Below, in pieces: positions 1-12,900 of a stretch of 64,000 bases of DNA. How positions within the stretch are numbered: position 1 is the stretch's first letter; the number at the start of each line of letters is the position of its first letter. A program made the position numbers and the translations under genes. Source of the stretch: Struthio camelus (Eukaryota; Chordata; Aves; Struthioniformes; Struthionidae); NCBI RefSeq assembly GCF_040807025.1, contig NC_090982.1, forward strand, positions 50,327,112 to 50,391,111, written 5' to 3'. Under the pieces are notes generated by a model. The model saw only the letters and a list, made by a program, of their open reading frames with translations, was not told the DNA's origin and made no database searches.

Positions 1-1554
1 GTTCAGCACCTTGCAGAATCAGAAACTAAAAGTATGTGCTCTCTGAAAGCACTTATGTAGATAGGGCCAAGAAACATGTCTGTGGACCTCTGCAGAAGGC
101 AAAGACTTAAAAAAAAGTATAAATTTGGAATTACTATAGACTATAAAAAACAGGGCATGTTAGGCCAGATAGTACTTTTCATGCTAGAAAAATGACTTAG
201 CTGTAGTGTTTGTTACTGTTACATTCCAGGACCCCATAATGCAATTATCACACCAGTAATTTAAGTTACACCATTAACTTGCAAATGTTAGCTTAAATTG
301 TTAACACATGGCAGTATCTGTAGGTTTATAAAAGACATGATGAGTCACATGCTTTTGAGAAGTGCTTTAAGAAACAGAGTTCACTACACATACACGTGGC
401 ACAGCAAATTACAGAATCGACTACACACAATACAGGAGTGCAACAGATGTCATTCTTGAACCATTCTGATTTGCTTTGGGGAAAAACCTCAACACATTTC
501 AAGTAATATAGCTAACAAGATATGCCTGTTTCCGTTAAAAAAAAAAAAAAGTAATTTATTATGGAAAGCACTGTCTACAAAACTATAAACAATGTATCAC
601 AAATATTTCCTGTTTTGAGGTTTCCTATAAATCTATGAAGCAGGCATATAGTTCTGAGTGATCTTGCAGGGACTCCGCACCACCTATGCGGCCACAAAGT
701 AGCCATTAGCCCTGTTATGTGATAGGCTCTCCCGCCAGGCTCAAGGCTAAATTTAGTCCTTAAAATAGAGATGAAGGTAGTCATAGATTTAGTACAAAAC
801 TCCTGAAACAGTCAATCTTTTCTTACAAAGATAAAAACAAAACAAACCCACAATTTCTTCGTTTGGGCCAAGCTGAATCCTCCACGATAAATTACGTGCT
901 ATGCCTCCTGAGAAGCACAGCACATGGGAAAAAGTTTGACACCTTTGCTCAGGCTACATTTTTAACTTCTCTAACTTATTAAAGCAGCCTCTCAAGGGTG
1001 TTGGTAGACCGTGCAACATCACAAAGCCATAGAGCCTCCCCCTGTCTTCAGTCTCTTCCTTTTCTTGACTCTCTGGTTTGGAATTGTATGGAGAAATAGC
1101 ATAGAATAAGTGATATATATGCATATCATCTACTGTAAATGGTTAACTTAAATATTGCAGTTACTGTGGCTTTTCAGGTTTGGAGAAACGCATGTCATTC
1201 AGACTTTATTCTATCTAGGAATGCCAGACCGTGGCTCCCTACAAGGGCAGTGAAGAGGTCACTAAAACTTAATCAATTCCATCATCACAGCACAGCTCAT
1301 TCGTTGAGAGCCTCCTCCCCTACGCACTTTCAGCTCCACTAAGCGCCACGCTACACAAAGACCAGAAAAAGGACCTCTCTATCTAGTTCACAGGCTTGAT
1401 TTGTCTCTTAGGCCAGTTATCTGAAGCACTATTTGCATACAAGCCACTTGCTTGCCCATCACTGAGACCCTGAAAAACAGCGTAGAGGGCAGTTGTGAAT
1501 CATTATGGCGGGACCAAGCAAATGATAGTGTGACGCAGCTGTGAGCCTAAGTAA

Positions 1555-1573
1555 TGGGGGGGTGGGGGGGAGG
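1555..1573 (+). repeat. G-run tract, possible G-quadruplex
   Basis: Runs of eight and seven G separated by one T, followed by GAGG. It is a low-complexity tract that could fold as a G-quadruplex on the + strand. No gene context supports a function. Confidence 0.5.
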
Positions 1574-4116
1574 AAGTACCAGTACACAGGTGAAAAGGGT
1601 ATTTATGCATTTGTTTCCCCCCTTATTTTTCCTAAATGATTTTTCCTGACAGCTGTTTTCACTTGTCCAATTACTTTGTCTTCTAAAACACTTTAATGTA
1701 AATCATGGCATTAAAAAAAATATAATAAAATAACAAAAATCTGCAAAAGGACAACCACTGATTTTTTTCAGAAGGGTACATGAAATACTTTTTCCTTCCA
1801 CCCTTCAAAATGGGGAGGGAAGCATAGCAGCAACGAATTTTTCTGAATCTTCTTCAAATGTTTTTCTAACACGCTGAAAGTGTGCCTCTTACTTCGATCT
1901 TCCCTGTCTCTATTCCTCCCCAATGTTTTCTTTGTTCTCTTGATAAAACAATGTATATTATTAATGGTCTTTAACAGACTCACTATTGTTTTGATTTTTT
2001 TCCCCCTTTAGGCCCTGTAGTTTGTACCTGCAGCTGCGTACAAAGTATTTCAAACAACCTAAAGCAAGTGGTCTGAATGATTCAAGAACACTCGTATGGA
2101 CACTCAGAGCCTTTCAACTCTTTAAGACAAATTGAAATGCATGATAGTGATGAAAGTCATAAACAATTATGTTCTAAGGTTTTATATGAAACAAATGTGG
2201 TGTGCTCAGTGATCTATTGCATATCAAGAAACTCACCACATGTGGCACTGGTTAACATGAGTTGGCAGGCTCCAAACAACGGCTGCAGAACCAGTGCCTT
2301 ATGAACTGAATTGCTCTTTAGGCCCTGGAAGAGGTAGTTTAGCTCAAAATTTACACACTGCATAAAGATGCATTAACTACGCCAAGCCTTTCTGCAGAGA
2401 GGTAGGGGGCCTTCATCTTCAGGATATTATCTAAATACCTTTTACATTACTAAATTCATATGTGCATTAGTTCAATTTGTTACATCTGTAAGATACCTCT
2501 TTTAGCATAGAAATTTCATGAATAGCTGAAGACTTGAATTCCTAAAATAGTCTTATTTTTTCCTCTGAATATTGTAAATCATTTCTGTCGGCGTGCTTAA
2601 GCATCACAAGTGATATCCTACTTATTAGTGCAATAAAAAATGTTTGCTGATTTTCAGTTTGTGAAGGAAACCCTGCCTCTGCCCTATTCAATTCTTTTTA
2701 ACAAAATACAAATCTCCCTAAATTTTACGCTGTCTGAACTCCCAGATCCTTCAATGCATTTTCACTTTAAAGGTAAAGACAAAAAGAACAACGTTTGCTT
2801 CTGCAGCAGGGTGACAAACAACGCCTTACAGAGTAGGAGAGAAATGCAGAACCTTTACCTTCACAGAAATAAACAAAACATATAGTACAGCCTAGAGTAC
2901 TCATCCTTCTTTATCATGCTTCCTTCTCTTCACAAAAAGCACTGCCACAAGAAGGTTCTGGTAGCCGGCTCCAGCAGAACCAAGGTGCCCAGACAAACAG
3001 AAAAAGGGGAGGTACTCTTGGACAAAGCCAGCAAACGGAGAGATATCAGTGTCTTCTACAACACCCCTGGCTGCAGGTCCCCAGCAACTATCCTTCCTAA
3101 ATTATCCTTCCCAAGAGATGATCTTGGTCTCAAGCTAGTTATTGCTACCAACGCTCATATTACTGTTCTGATATAATCAAACCTTTACAGCTGATGTTCC
3201 CATACCTAGGACATTAGTCTCTGAAAAACCTCATAATTAAATGAGCACTATCTGTAGCCACATATTTCATATACCCTCCAAGTGGTTCTGGACCTATACC
3301 TTATTTCTACCAGTGACCCTTTAATTAATTAAAAGGCATAGAAAATACAATATTAAAGCATACTCGGGATGTCTAACATCAACCACCGTGTACAGACCAA
3401 AAAAAACCATTCATTCTTTAGATAACCACGCCACCAATTTCAGTTTGCGTGTTTAATATGTTTTTAGAACTGAAAGTAAATTCAGAAAAAGTGTAAGGAC
3501 AGTATCACAGAACTTCTACCTAGGCACCAGAGCAGGAACGAGGTTCAAACCCAACAGATCAAAACGACCACGCTCAATAATTCAAATTACTCAGTAATTT
3601 TAAAAATGTAGGAGTTTTTGCTTTTATAGTCCATAATTCTACGCATCACCTGCTATTATACTTCCACCCTTACCAAACGTTGCCTGCTGGTATGCAACAC
3701 GTGTGCTCCAGTACCCAGGGAAAGTAAGGTTCGTACAGAATCTTTGCAGGCAAACATTCCGTGACTTGTCATATTGCAGGCAAAAAAAGCCCACAAAGTT
3801 CAGAGCGCAAACAGGAATAATATCTAAAACTATCATGGTCTAAATTATGTTCTTCTTTGTCATTCTATTTAGTCCTGCAAATCTAAAATATGTTATAAGC
3901 AGCAATTTGCTTTTCGGAGGAAGTAGGGAAAGAAAGCTAACATTAAATCCACCCTGAGCATTCAGCTGCAGATTCAGATGCTCAGAGAAATGCTCTGGGA
4001 AACTCTGAACGCCCCTTGAAATACTAAACATATAAAGTTCCTCAGACATGTTTCTCTCAGCTCCTGCAAAGCATGCGAGGGATTTCAGCCCTCTTTTTGC
4101 AATTCCTGTGCACTGT

Positions 4117-4133
4117 GCACCCTCTAGTGGCAA
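4117..4133 (-). promoter_or_regulatory. CTCF-like motif (minus orientation)
   Basis: GCACCCTCTAGTGGCAA matches about 13 of 17 positions of the reverse-complement CTCF core GCGCCCCCTGGTGGCCA, counted by eye. Occupancy is inference only. Confidence 0.35.
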
Positions 4134-6112
4134 ATACATATTTTTAGGTATTCAAATCTTTTGTTGGCTCTACGGTAAATGCAAAACCCACAGCAAACGA
4201 GCTTTTCTTAAATGTATTTTTATCTATTTTGTCAGGTATTTCAGTTCTATTTTAGTTCATGTCATACAAGCACTGAACACGTTTATAAGAACTAATTTTA
4301 ATTAAGGTATTAACAGTTTGAGGAGATCACTGCAATGTTATTACCATGCAGGTGGCATGTGCTTTCCTAAGAATTCTACTGTAATGAAGGTCACCCATGC
4401 CATCTCTGCATTAACACAATATTTACCTATATATGATCCAAAAAGAGCTCTCTTAGTCACTTGAGATCTCAAAGCCCAACACACTTGGTGAGAACACACT
4501 ACAATATCCCTTAACTTCACACAGTTTTTATGTAGTTCGCACAATACCATCCCTGAACATAATCTTTATTGTAAGTGAATTAGATAGGCAAACTGTCTGG
4601 ATTTTCTGACGTAACTAGACCACCAGGAAATAATAACATAAAGAAGTCCAGAAGTTAGAGAAAATATGAGACAAAAAGAATCGTAGTCCTTCTTGGGTGG
4701 TGAGTATATTCTGAATACACTCAGAAAAAAACCAGGAGCATGCCTTAGAGAGCCGTTTTAAGCAAATTCAGGATTCCGTATGAAACAGAAGCAATGAAAG
4801 CACAATTCAAATTACTGCTCCCAAGCAGATGAAAGTATGCAGAGCAGGTATGTCCTCACCCCAAGCCAAAGGGATGAAGTGTCTTTCAGAGGGTAAAGGG
4901 ATGCCTGCAGGAGATACATGGAAAAACCTGCAGCCAGTCTGTAGGGCACCTATGTCAGATGCACTCTGAGATGGGAGAATTCTTTTAACTTATGTAAACC
5001 ATTACACCAAAACAAAGAGGATGTGTCCTACTAACTTTTACCAAAGATTATAAGTAGTCATGCTGTGCTGTCAGTTTATAGTAACAGGATTTCGACATAA
5101 AGGCCTGGTTTTAGAGGTTCTAAGTACTCAAATCAGTTGACAGACAAATGTATGCTTGACACTTCAGTAAAGACAGACTGTGCTGACTTTGGCACAGCCA
5201 GTGTGTCTTTTTTTTTAATGCAATTACCAGTCTTTCAAACAATCTGTATCATGAATCATGTGCAACTGTTTTCGTAAATGTATTTATTCAGGAATGTGTA
5301 TCACTTGAACTGTTTCCAAAAATAATATTAATCCCATTCTTTGTTTTGAATAAATCTGTGCTCCCTGTGAAAACTGATTAACCCAGTTAGAACACTGGCT
5401 TCATAACAGTTAACACAGATTACTGTTAAAACCAGTGCACACCAGCTCAAGCATTTATATAGAGTTTACAGAAAGAGGCCTGGTCCTAAGATTCTGCAAG
5501 TAGCATAGTTCCCTAGAAGTCAATACTAAATTACAGGTAGGTCACAGTCAAACAGACATGCTACACTGAACAGTGTTAAACAAGAATGAGGCAAGGTTTT
5601 ACACATACATGGCAACAGGATAGAATTAACTGGTTTTGAAGCACCAGATAGGAGAAAAAATTTAGCAAATAGCATGTGTATTAATATTGTTAAAGCTACA
5701 GCTTGCTATTACTGCATAATGACTCTAGGTACCTGAAAATTATGAATTTCACTGTACATGCTATAATTCTAAGAGTGAGCTACAACCCCCCCCCTCTTTT
5801 GAGGGCTGAAACATGTTTAAACCTACACATATATGGAAAATTTAACATAAGCTCAGGCTTACAAGTGGAGTTCTTACAATTTCATACCCAAATTTTTATT
5901 TCAGTGACTTCTCTGAAGTTACTTTTCTTTGCTGTGTAGCAATTTCATTTAGTTTCGGTAAAATAAATTTAGTAATTAGTTCTTACACTAATATATTACC
6001 AAGCACCTCACCTCTTTTAGAGCTTCTTCTGCAGTCTTGTTCTAATCAATGCAAATTCCTAACTTAAATTTCTTCAACTGTTTTAAACATTACTAGAGAC
6101 TGCGACAGTATT

Positions 6113-6173
6113 AACAGGGTACATTATCAGGATAAAGCCAAGTTGCAACAGGGTACATTATCAGGATAAAGCC
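6113..6173 (+). repeat. Perfect 27-bp direct duplication
   Basis: The 27-base word at 6113-6139 (beginning AACAGGGTACATT) recurs without mismatch at 6147-6173, offset 34 bp with a 7-base spacer. The perfect identity suggests a recent local duplication or an assembly or replication-slippage event. Confidence 0.9.
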
Positions 6174-7033
6174 GTCCCCTGCAAATGGCTCTCCATAGTA
6201 ACAACTAGAACAGAAAGGCTTTCCCTAGCAAGAATTGTTTTGTATCAGTTTTCAATTAGGCAAACCATCTGAACTGACATTTCATAAACAAAATGTAACT
6301 TAGCATTTACAAAGAAAGACTAACTCAAACAAAAGCTCAAGTACTGTACACAGTACACATTAAGACAGCGACATTAAACTGCAGATGACTAATATTTCAG
6401 AACTGTTATCTAGACTCAATGCATGCTATTACATACACAAACATATATATATATGTATTATGCTCCTCTGTCTTGCAGGCCATTTTGCTAGCTTTGTAGG
6501 AGATGAGAAAAATATCAGTTTCTCTACATTGTGCATATACATGTGCCCTTGAGACTAATGACCGTATTTTGTAAACAAAATCAGGTAAATCCAGTCTTTG
6601 CCTTTTGTATTGGGAACCATGTATTTTGCTATAAAATTGAACTACCACATATACAATATCAAAACCCGATTTATTTACATGTCGAATCCTCGTATCTGGG
6701 TGAAGCAGAGGTGTTTGTTTTAAGCTTTTCAGAAACTAGATTCATCTGTTGGTTTGTGTTGCACCTAGTCTCATGAGCACCCTCTATTGACTGAGGCTCT
6801 CAGGCCTTGCTGCTAATTTGTAACAGTGAACGATCGACCACCTCTGTAAAGTCTCCCCTAGCTTGTCCACACTCTTACAAAACTGTATTGGCCATTAATT
6901 TTCTCACCGATTTATGTACACTATTAATTGCTCTGATTCCTTTTACACATATAGGCACCAACATCCAAATCCTTCAAATGTCTCAACCATCACTTCAATA
7001 TATATTGCAACATGCATAGCATCGTACTATCAC

Positions 7034-7054
7034 ATAGTCAGGTTACCTGACTAT
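7034..7054. repeat. Perfect 10-bp inverted repeat, 1-nt centre
   Basis: ATAGTCAGGT, one T, then ACCTGACTAT: perfectly complementary arms. A second TCAGGTTAC word follows at 7061, so half of the element is also repeated directly. Confidence 0.8.
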
Positions 7055-7390
7055 CAATGGTCAGGTTACACTACAGCTTTACATCAGCTAGTTCATTTAA
7101 AAGAAGTCTAGCTAGAACAGTGCTAGTAACTGGCTAATCAAAGCTTAAAAGCGCCTAGAAGGCACTCTTTGCCTGATCAAAAACATCAATATTGAAAAGG
7201 GTAAAAACCAAGAGGCACTGATTCGAAGCAATTAAGTACTTCTGGGAGCATCTTGAAATGCCTTAAATACAACTTTTTGCCATTTTTTCCAGATGTTTAG
7301 TTAAAATAACTCCGATATCTTAAATCAAAACACAGCATTCCCATTTATTATATTTCAGAGAGGAAAAGAATAATACATACCTTTAAAAAA

Positions 7391-7458
7391 AAAAGGGGGG
7401 GGGGGGAGAAGGGGTAAAAAAAGGAAGGGGTAAAAAAACATGCATTTGCATGTTTTTT
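7391..7458. repeat. A/G low-complexity tract ending in a palindrome with octamer motif
   Basis: A-run and G-run tracts lead into a perfect 12-bp inverted repeat: AAAAAACATGCA at 7433-7444, a TT centre, and TGCATGTTTTTT at 7447-7458. The centre contains ATTTGCAT, the POU octamer (ATGCAAAT on the other strand). Whether it is bound is unknown. Confidence 0.7.
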
Positions 7459-8403
7459 CTTTAACTTACATTTCAGCCTTTTAAAGTCAGTTTCAACTCA
7501 ATGAAGAAACCAACAAATATAGATTTAATTATACAGAAAAGATGCTTTAACTGCAGCGCACATTCAGCACCAAAAATCCAAAGAAAGCAGTCTTGCTTGA
7601 AATGTGTACAAATCAATTCATTATATTGATTTGAAAAGAGTGGTTTTCATTTAAAACATAGATTACCAAAGGCCACTGTTGATAAAGTCCTATATTTCAA
7701 GATACAGTAGGTAAGTTCTACTGAAAGACCAACCATCTGTAAAACAGTGACTTGCTAAACATTTCTTTTCCTTCTCTAACTGATGCAGCCATTAGGAGCC
7801 TCTTAAACTCTACTTACTGATAACCATAATAATTTGTCATCTACTAAAACTTGCAGGACAATGTCAGTTCAAAGTAGAATATTAAAGATCTGCTGATATT
7901 TTATGAAAACCTTCAAAGATTGCAATTTAGACACAATATTTCTCATTACACATTCTCTTTAGGTTTGTCCTATCTCCTTCCTAATACTAGATAAGGCCGG
8001 GTCAAGGCAGACTTAGAGGGCCATATGCTCAACTGCCTCAGGAAGTCATGTGATTAGATGGACCAGAAAAACTTGCAGACAGGACCTAATTCACTTCTTA
8101 CCATGAAAGTATACCAAAAAATGTTCATAACATACATGACTTCGCATTAGTGTCACAGCAGGGCCCACAACTTTCTACATGCAGACACAGAAGACTAATG
8201 GAAAATGTAAAAACTTTTATTTTACATAAGGCAAATAAAAATATAGATTAACAATTCCTCTTACATAAAATCATGGATGTAAGGGCAGAAAAAAAGATTT
8301 GGGCATAAATAAGACTGTCAACATCCAAAAGAAACATACTCTAATATTTCAATTTAAGGAAAACTCCTCACCTAGTAAAGTGATAGGATGTACAGACCGT
8401 GCC

Positions 8404-8422
8404 TTAGCCACTAGAGGGAGAA
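8404..8422 (+). promoter_or_regulatory. CTCF-like motif (plus orientation)
   Basis: The core CCACTAGAGGGAG resembles the forward CTCF core CCACNAGGGGGCG. The match is partial (about 12 of 19 by eye). It lies about 10 kb upstream of the NUDT12 promoter and points toward it. Confidence 0.35.
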
Positions 8423-9779
8423 AAACACACACATATATTAAGTACCATACTTGTATACACCGTAGTTGTTCAATAAAAATTACAAATATGCATTTTAAAA
8501 AAAATCAACTATTTTAAAATAAAAATAAAACCTCTAAAAGAAAATTCTCAATTCTTCAATGAATGTACATTCTTGTGCATATGTAAAATGCCCTACACAT
8601 AAATACACAGCCCTCCTATACTCCAATTTGCAGAAGTCCCAAAGGGGAACCTAGTTGTCCATAGTGCTCAAGGAGTTATATAGGTAAAAAACAGTAAATC
8701 ATAAAGCATTCTGAACTCCAATTATCAGCATCTGAACCACTGCATTTTTACTAATAAAGCACATCACTATTTTTCTCTTTTAAGAAGTAAATTTGGAACA
8801 CCTCACCAACACACAGCAGACCTGTACGGAAACCTCAAAACTCATACTCAAGAAGCACTCTTGTGAAGGGTCATCAGCTGCAATCAGTCCTATGCCCTCT
8901 GCACCTACAATCCTGCCATTCTCTACCATTGGAAGGATTGGCAGGAGAAACTCAAGCACAAACCTCAGCAAAATTATTTCTGGCTGCACAGCTCGTTGAG
9001 AGATGCTAACTGTTGGTAGAAGTTAAAGCTGCCATAAACAGTAGTAAATTGCACCAAGGGCCAATTAAAGTCAAAAGTGAATAAACAAACATAGCAATTT
9101 GTCCTGTAAATTAAATGTACAAATGTAATTTAGCACAACAAAATGAGAGAAAGCCAAAATATGGTCTTTAAGATAGACTGTTTCAGTAATGTTTTTAAAC
9201 GTTCTTTAAAATGTCAATAGCTTCTTGAGCTTTAACAAAGCATGTTGCATTAGCAATGATGCGACAAATCTGTAACTATGGCATCAGAAGTACCATGAAC
9301 CATCACGCTGGCATCTCTGAAATTTTATAACCATATTTAAAACTATATCAACACTAAAAGTTCTGAAAAAAGGATGGAGTCTGGGCTAAAAGAGAGTGAC
9401 AATCTTTCTGGGCAGATCTGAGGAATCAAACTGAGGATTCACTTCTACACTTCTCTTTGGCATTTTTTTTCCTAGTACCAACACTTACTGCAAAGAACCC
9501 TTTAGATATATTACTTCTCCCTGTACAGAACAGGAACTTAGTAAGATAGCAGAGCGACTGGACCAAAAAAAGCAAGGAAACTGGTATTGTTAGGACAGCA
9601 TAGAAACATAAACGACACTGACTGCTTATGCTACACTTTTTCTTAACGGGTTAACACAGCGATTGTAACACTAAGGTTCAAAGAGAAGCCTCCTGTAACT
9701 AACAAGAACTCCCTCTATACCCAGATTTCTTTACCTATGGAAAAGACAGAGAGGGGAATAAGACAGAGTTGTATCATGA

Positions 9780-9950
9780 ATGATATGAAGACAGATGAGA
9801 AATAACTGCTCACTCTTCCAATACAGTAAGTCAAAAAGAGAGTAGCAAGCAGCAAGTTCAAAATAAAGTTCTCCACACAACACGCAGTTAAACTGTGGAA
9901 CTCCTTGCTAGAGGATGTTGCAGATGGTAAAAGTTAGTAATTAAAAAAAA
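9780..9950 (+). mobile_element. Degenerate CR1/LINE-like 3' relic
   Basis: The segment containing TTAAACTGTGGAACTCC followed by TTGCTAGAGGATGTTG closely resembles a motif common near the 3' part of CR1-type LINE copies in bird and reptile genomes. It is followed by a short A-run at 9942-9954. No reading frame survives. The family assignment is from memory; a repeat-library search would settle it. Confidence 0.5.
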
Positions 9951-9990
9951 AAAAAGTCAAGTTGCAAAAAATCACTACCTGTCAGTTACC

Positions 9991-12900
9991 AGTGTCACAC
10001 TTAAGGTAGTCTGCAAAACAGCGGAAGTTGAGAGAATATTCTGGGAAAGCATTCTTAAAAACTTATCCTATGATGGTAAAGAATGTAACTACTGACAAAG
10101 AAATGGCAGAAGTCTTGGGCTAGACAAACTGAGTAAGCACCTGCTTGAAAACAAGAACAAACAAATTTCCTGAGAGGCATAATAAAAACAGAAAATTGCA
10201 ACAGAACAGATCAAGAGGAGGGGAGTAGCAATTTGGATTACTACATTGAAGACTTAATTGTGGTTGGTTGGGAAAGAAACATGGAAAGAAGTTGGGGTAA
10301 GATGAAGAATAAAGAGAGAGAAACCAGCAAGGAGTATAATAAAGATGAAATGTATGAAAGGGATCAAGTCTACAAAGATGGGAAACAGGTAAATTGGTTA
10401 AGCTAGCAAATATAAAGTGAGGTTGCATGATACCTACTCCACACAGCTCTCCCAAAATCCTTTAGTTTCACCATTTCCCTGTTTACAGGTAGCATCCCAT
10501 GACAAAACTGTGTTTCTTTTCCTTCTGATACCAGCCCATTCAATTATCACCTATGTCATTAGTTGAGCCAACGAAAACCTTCACGGTGCATCTCAAGGCA
10601 CCAACTTTACTGCTGAAAATACAATATAGGTTTTCTTTTTCTTTTCTGAAGAAAGAGTATGTTGAACGTCATGAGTTTCACATATACACACACAAAACCC
10701 CAAAACAAACCAAAACTGTTTCATAAGATTTTTAAGATTGCAAATTAAATCACTCTAAAATTAGAAAATGCCATAATTAAGATGACTTGCGCCACTTTAG
10801 TTCATAATACAGACAATGACAGTGTTCCCATGACATGCTCACACATTTTTTTCTTTCCAAAACAAAACTTCACTTCATTTCCAGAACATAGAGAATGTAT
10901 GTGTATTTTAACAAAGATATTACCATAAAAAAACAATCACGTGCATGTTTTCTGCCTCATTTAATTTGAAAATAGGTGTATCTGACCAAGGCAGAGAATT
11001 AAAGCGGGTAAAAAAACAGCTTCAGGACGAAGGCAGTTGAGACTGCTTTACGGAGCTCAATTTTTATCCCTATGTCTGCTCTACCATTTCTCAGGGATAC
11101 CTGGGAAGTCACCAAAAGTCTACTTTTTCCCAAAATCAGTAAAAATAGTTTTCCTCATTTTCTCAGTATTCACTTCAAACAAATGATGTCATTTATAGAA
11201 GTTTTCAGCATTCTCTTTTCTGTTGCATTTAAGGGGAATCATCCTTTGAACTTCAAACATGCTGCATGATAGTAATTATTATGGGGGGGAAAAAAAATCA
11301 CCTTGCAAGTATTTGTTAATCTGGATTTAAAAAAAAAAAAAACAATTAGATGCTTTTAATATTAACTCAGTGCCTTAGCAACCAGTCTATAGAATAAAAG
11401 ACTAAGAGTCCCTTCACCTCAGGTTTGCTGCAAACATGATTTCACTTACATATAGGAAGCATTTTAGTCTGCCAGACAGTGACAAATTATTAAACAACTC
11501 TTACTTAACAACTGAAACACCAACTCAGCCTGCACTCAAAAACCTGAAAAAGTAATTTACTCTGTCTAGTACTCAGGGAGCCATGCTTACACATTCATAA
11601 GCAATGAGTTATATACAAACACTTACCAAACAAAATCAAAATTAGAACAGGGAGAAAGCATAACAATACTTTGGAGAAAACTAACCAGTGTCCAAGTGTC
11701 AGCCAGTCAAAGCACACACAATAATCTTGCCCATATCCCACCTCCTATCTCAGCTCTTGGGATACTACTTCTTTCCCCCGATTGCAGCCTGGTCACAATC
11801 TATCAAGATGAGGAGTCCAGCACTCCACCACCCTGTAAATGTTCTTGCCTCTTCCTGAATGGTTGCACTTTCACTGCCATCCTCTTTCTCAGATGAATCA
11901 AGATCAGTGAAGTTAACCAAACTGAAGGACAGAAAAACGGGTAGTGTTCAATCTCACAGAGGAGGCAGCTAAGACCTTTTGGAGTTGTGATCCACTCTGA
12001 GGAGCCACTTCCCAAAAAGCTAACACCTCCCCCAGTTGACAGTCCTGATGATCCAGCTCCTGTCTTTCCATCCTTCACACCACATAGACTATCCCTGCAT
12101 ATTTAAGTCGTGCACATTTCTTAACTCCCTGCATGCTTTCCCCCTCCCCCCCACCCCACTACATTAATTGTTTGGAGAAAAAATACTTCACTAACCATCA
12201 TATTATTAACCGTTCACTTTTCAGGAACACATCCTCAGCAGGTAGTGGGGTACTGCTATATTCTTTTTTTCTTGTCAAGCACAGCATATATTGCAGTTGT
12301 ATCACAGCCAAAGAAAACTTTCTGTTAATACAGTTTAGGTGTTTGAAGGAATACACTAAGAGAGTTTCAGAAAAACGTACGCACTTTGCTACGGGTCTCT
12401 CCTACAACAGAGCGAAAACGCTCACCAACCTGATCCAAACTCTTCAGTGTCAAGAGATTCATATTTGTAATCAATGGACTTTAAATCAAGCCCTGCATGG
12501 TTTGTCCCAGCAAGAATCAGTTCTCAGGGAGTCTTTTGGAAATAAACCTACTTAAATTGTGCCAAAGCCCATGGTTAGAAACACCTAAGACCTTCTGCAT
12601 GTTACAATCACAATTCAAGAACTCCAGCGAGATAATACTGATTTCCGCTTACTTCACAACAGCCTAACCATCCTTAATATATGCTATGTATGCATTATAA
12701 TTTTGATTCAAAGCCAAAGAGTTAAAAGATTAATCCATTATAATGCATTGTACATAAACTAAACTGTTTGGCAACACATTCCTTTCACACATCCACTGTC
12801 TTACACTATTTCATTTCCCTTCCAATGAAAAACTTCCAGTGAAAGCTGCCTTTTAACCTTCACCTAGCATAGTAACCCTTGGGAAAAAACAGAACCTTTG

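Larger units (their letters stand above)
1..9770. other. 5' flank, no gene recognised
   Basis: A+T-rich noncoding sequence. All open frames are short (under about 110 codons), show no recognisable domain and are not linked by consistent splice signals. I see no tRNA, rRNA or protein-coding exon. It contains simple runs, a 27-bp direct duplication, palindromes and two CTCF-like motifs, listed separately. A lncRNA or distal regulatory element cannot be excluded from sequence alone. Confidence 0.7.

Noticed and set aside
3520..3560. GGTTCAAACCC, similar to a tRNA B-box
   Set aside because: No A-box or cloverleaf upstream; isolated motif.
12133..12555. 140-codon open frame
   Set aside because: No domain, no biased composition expected of an exon, no splice context. 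Length is plausible by chance in 64 kb.
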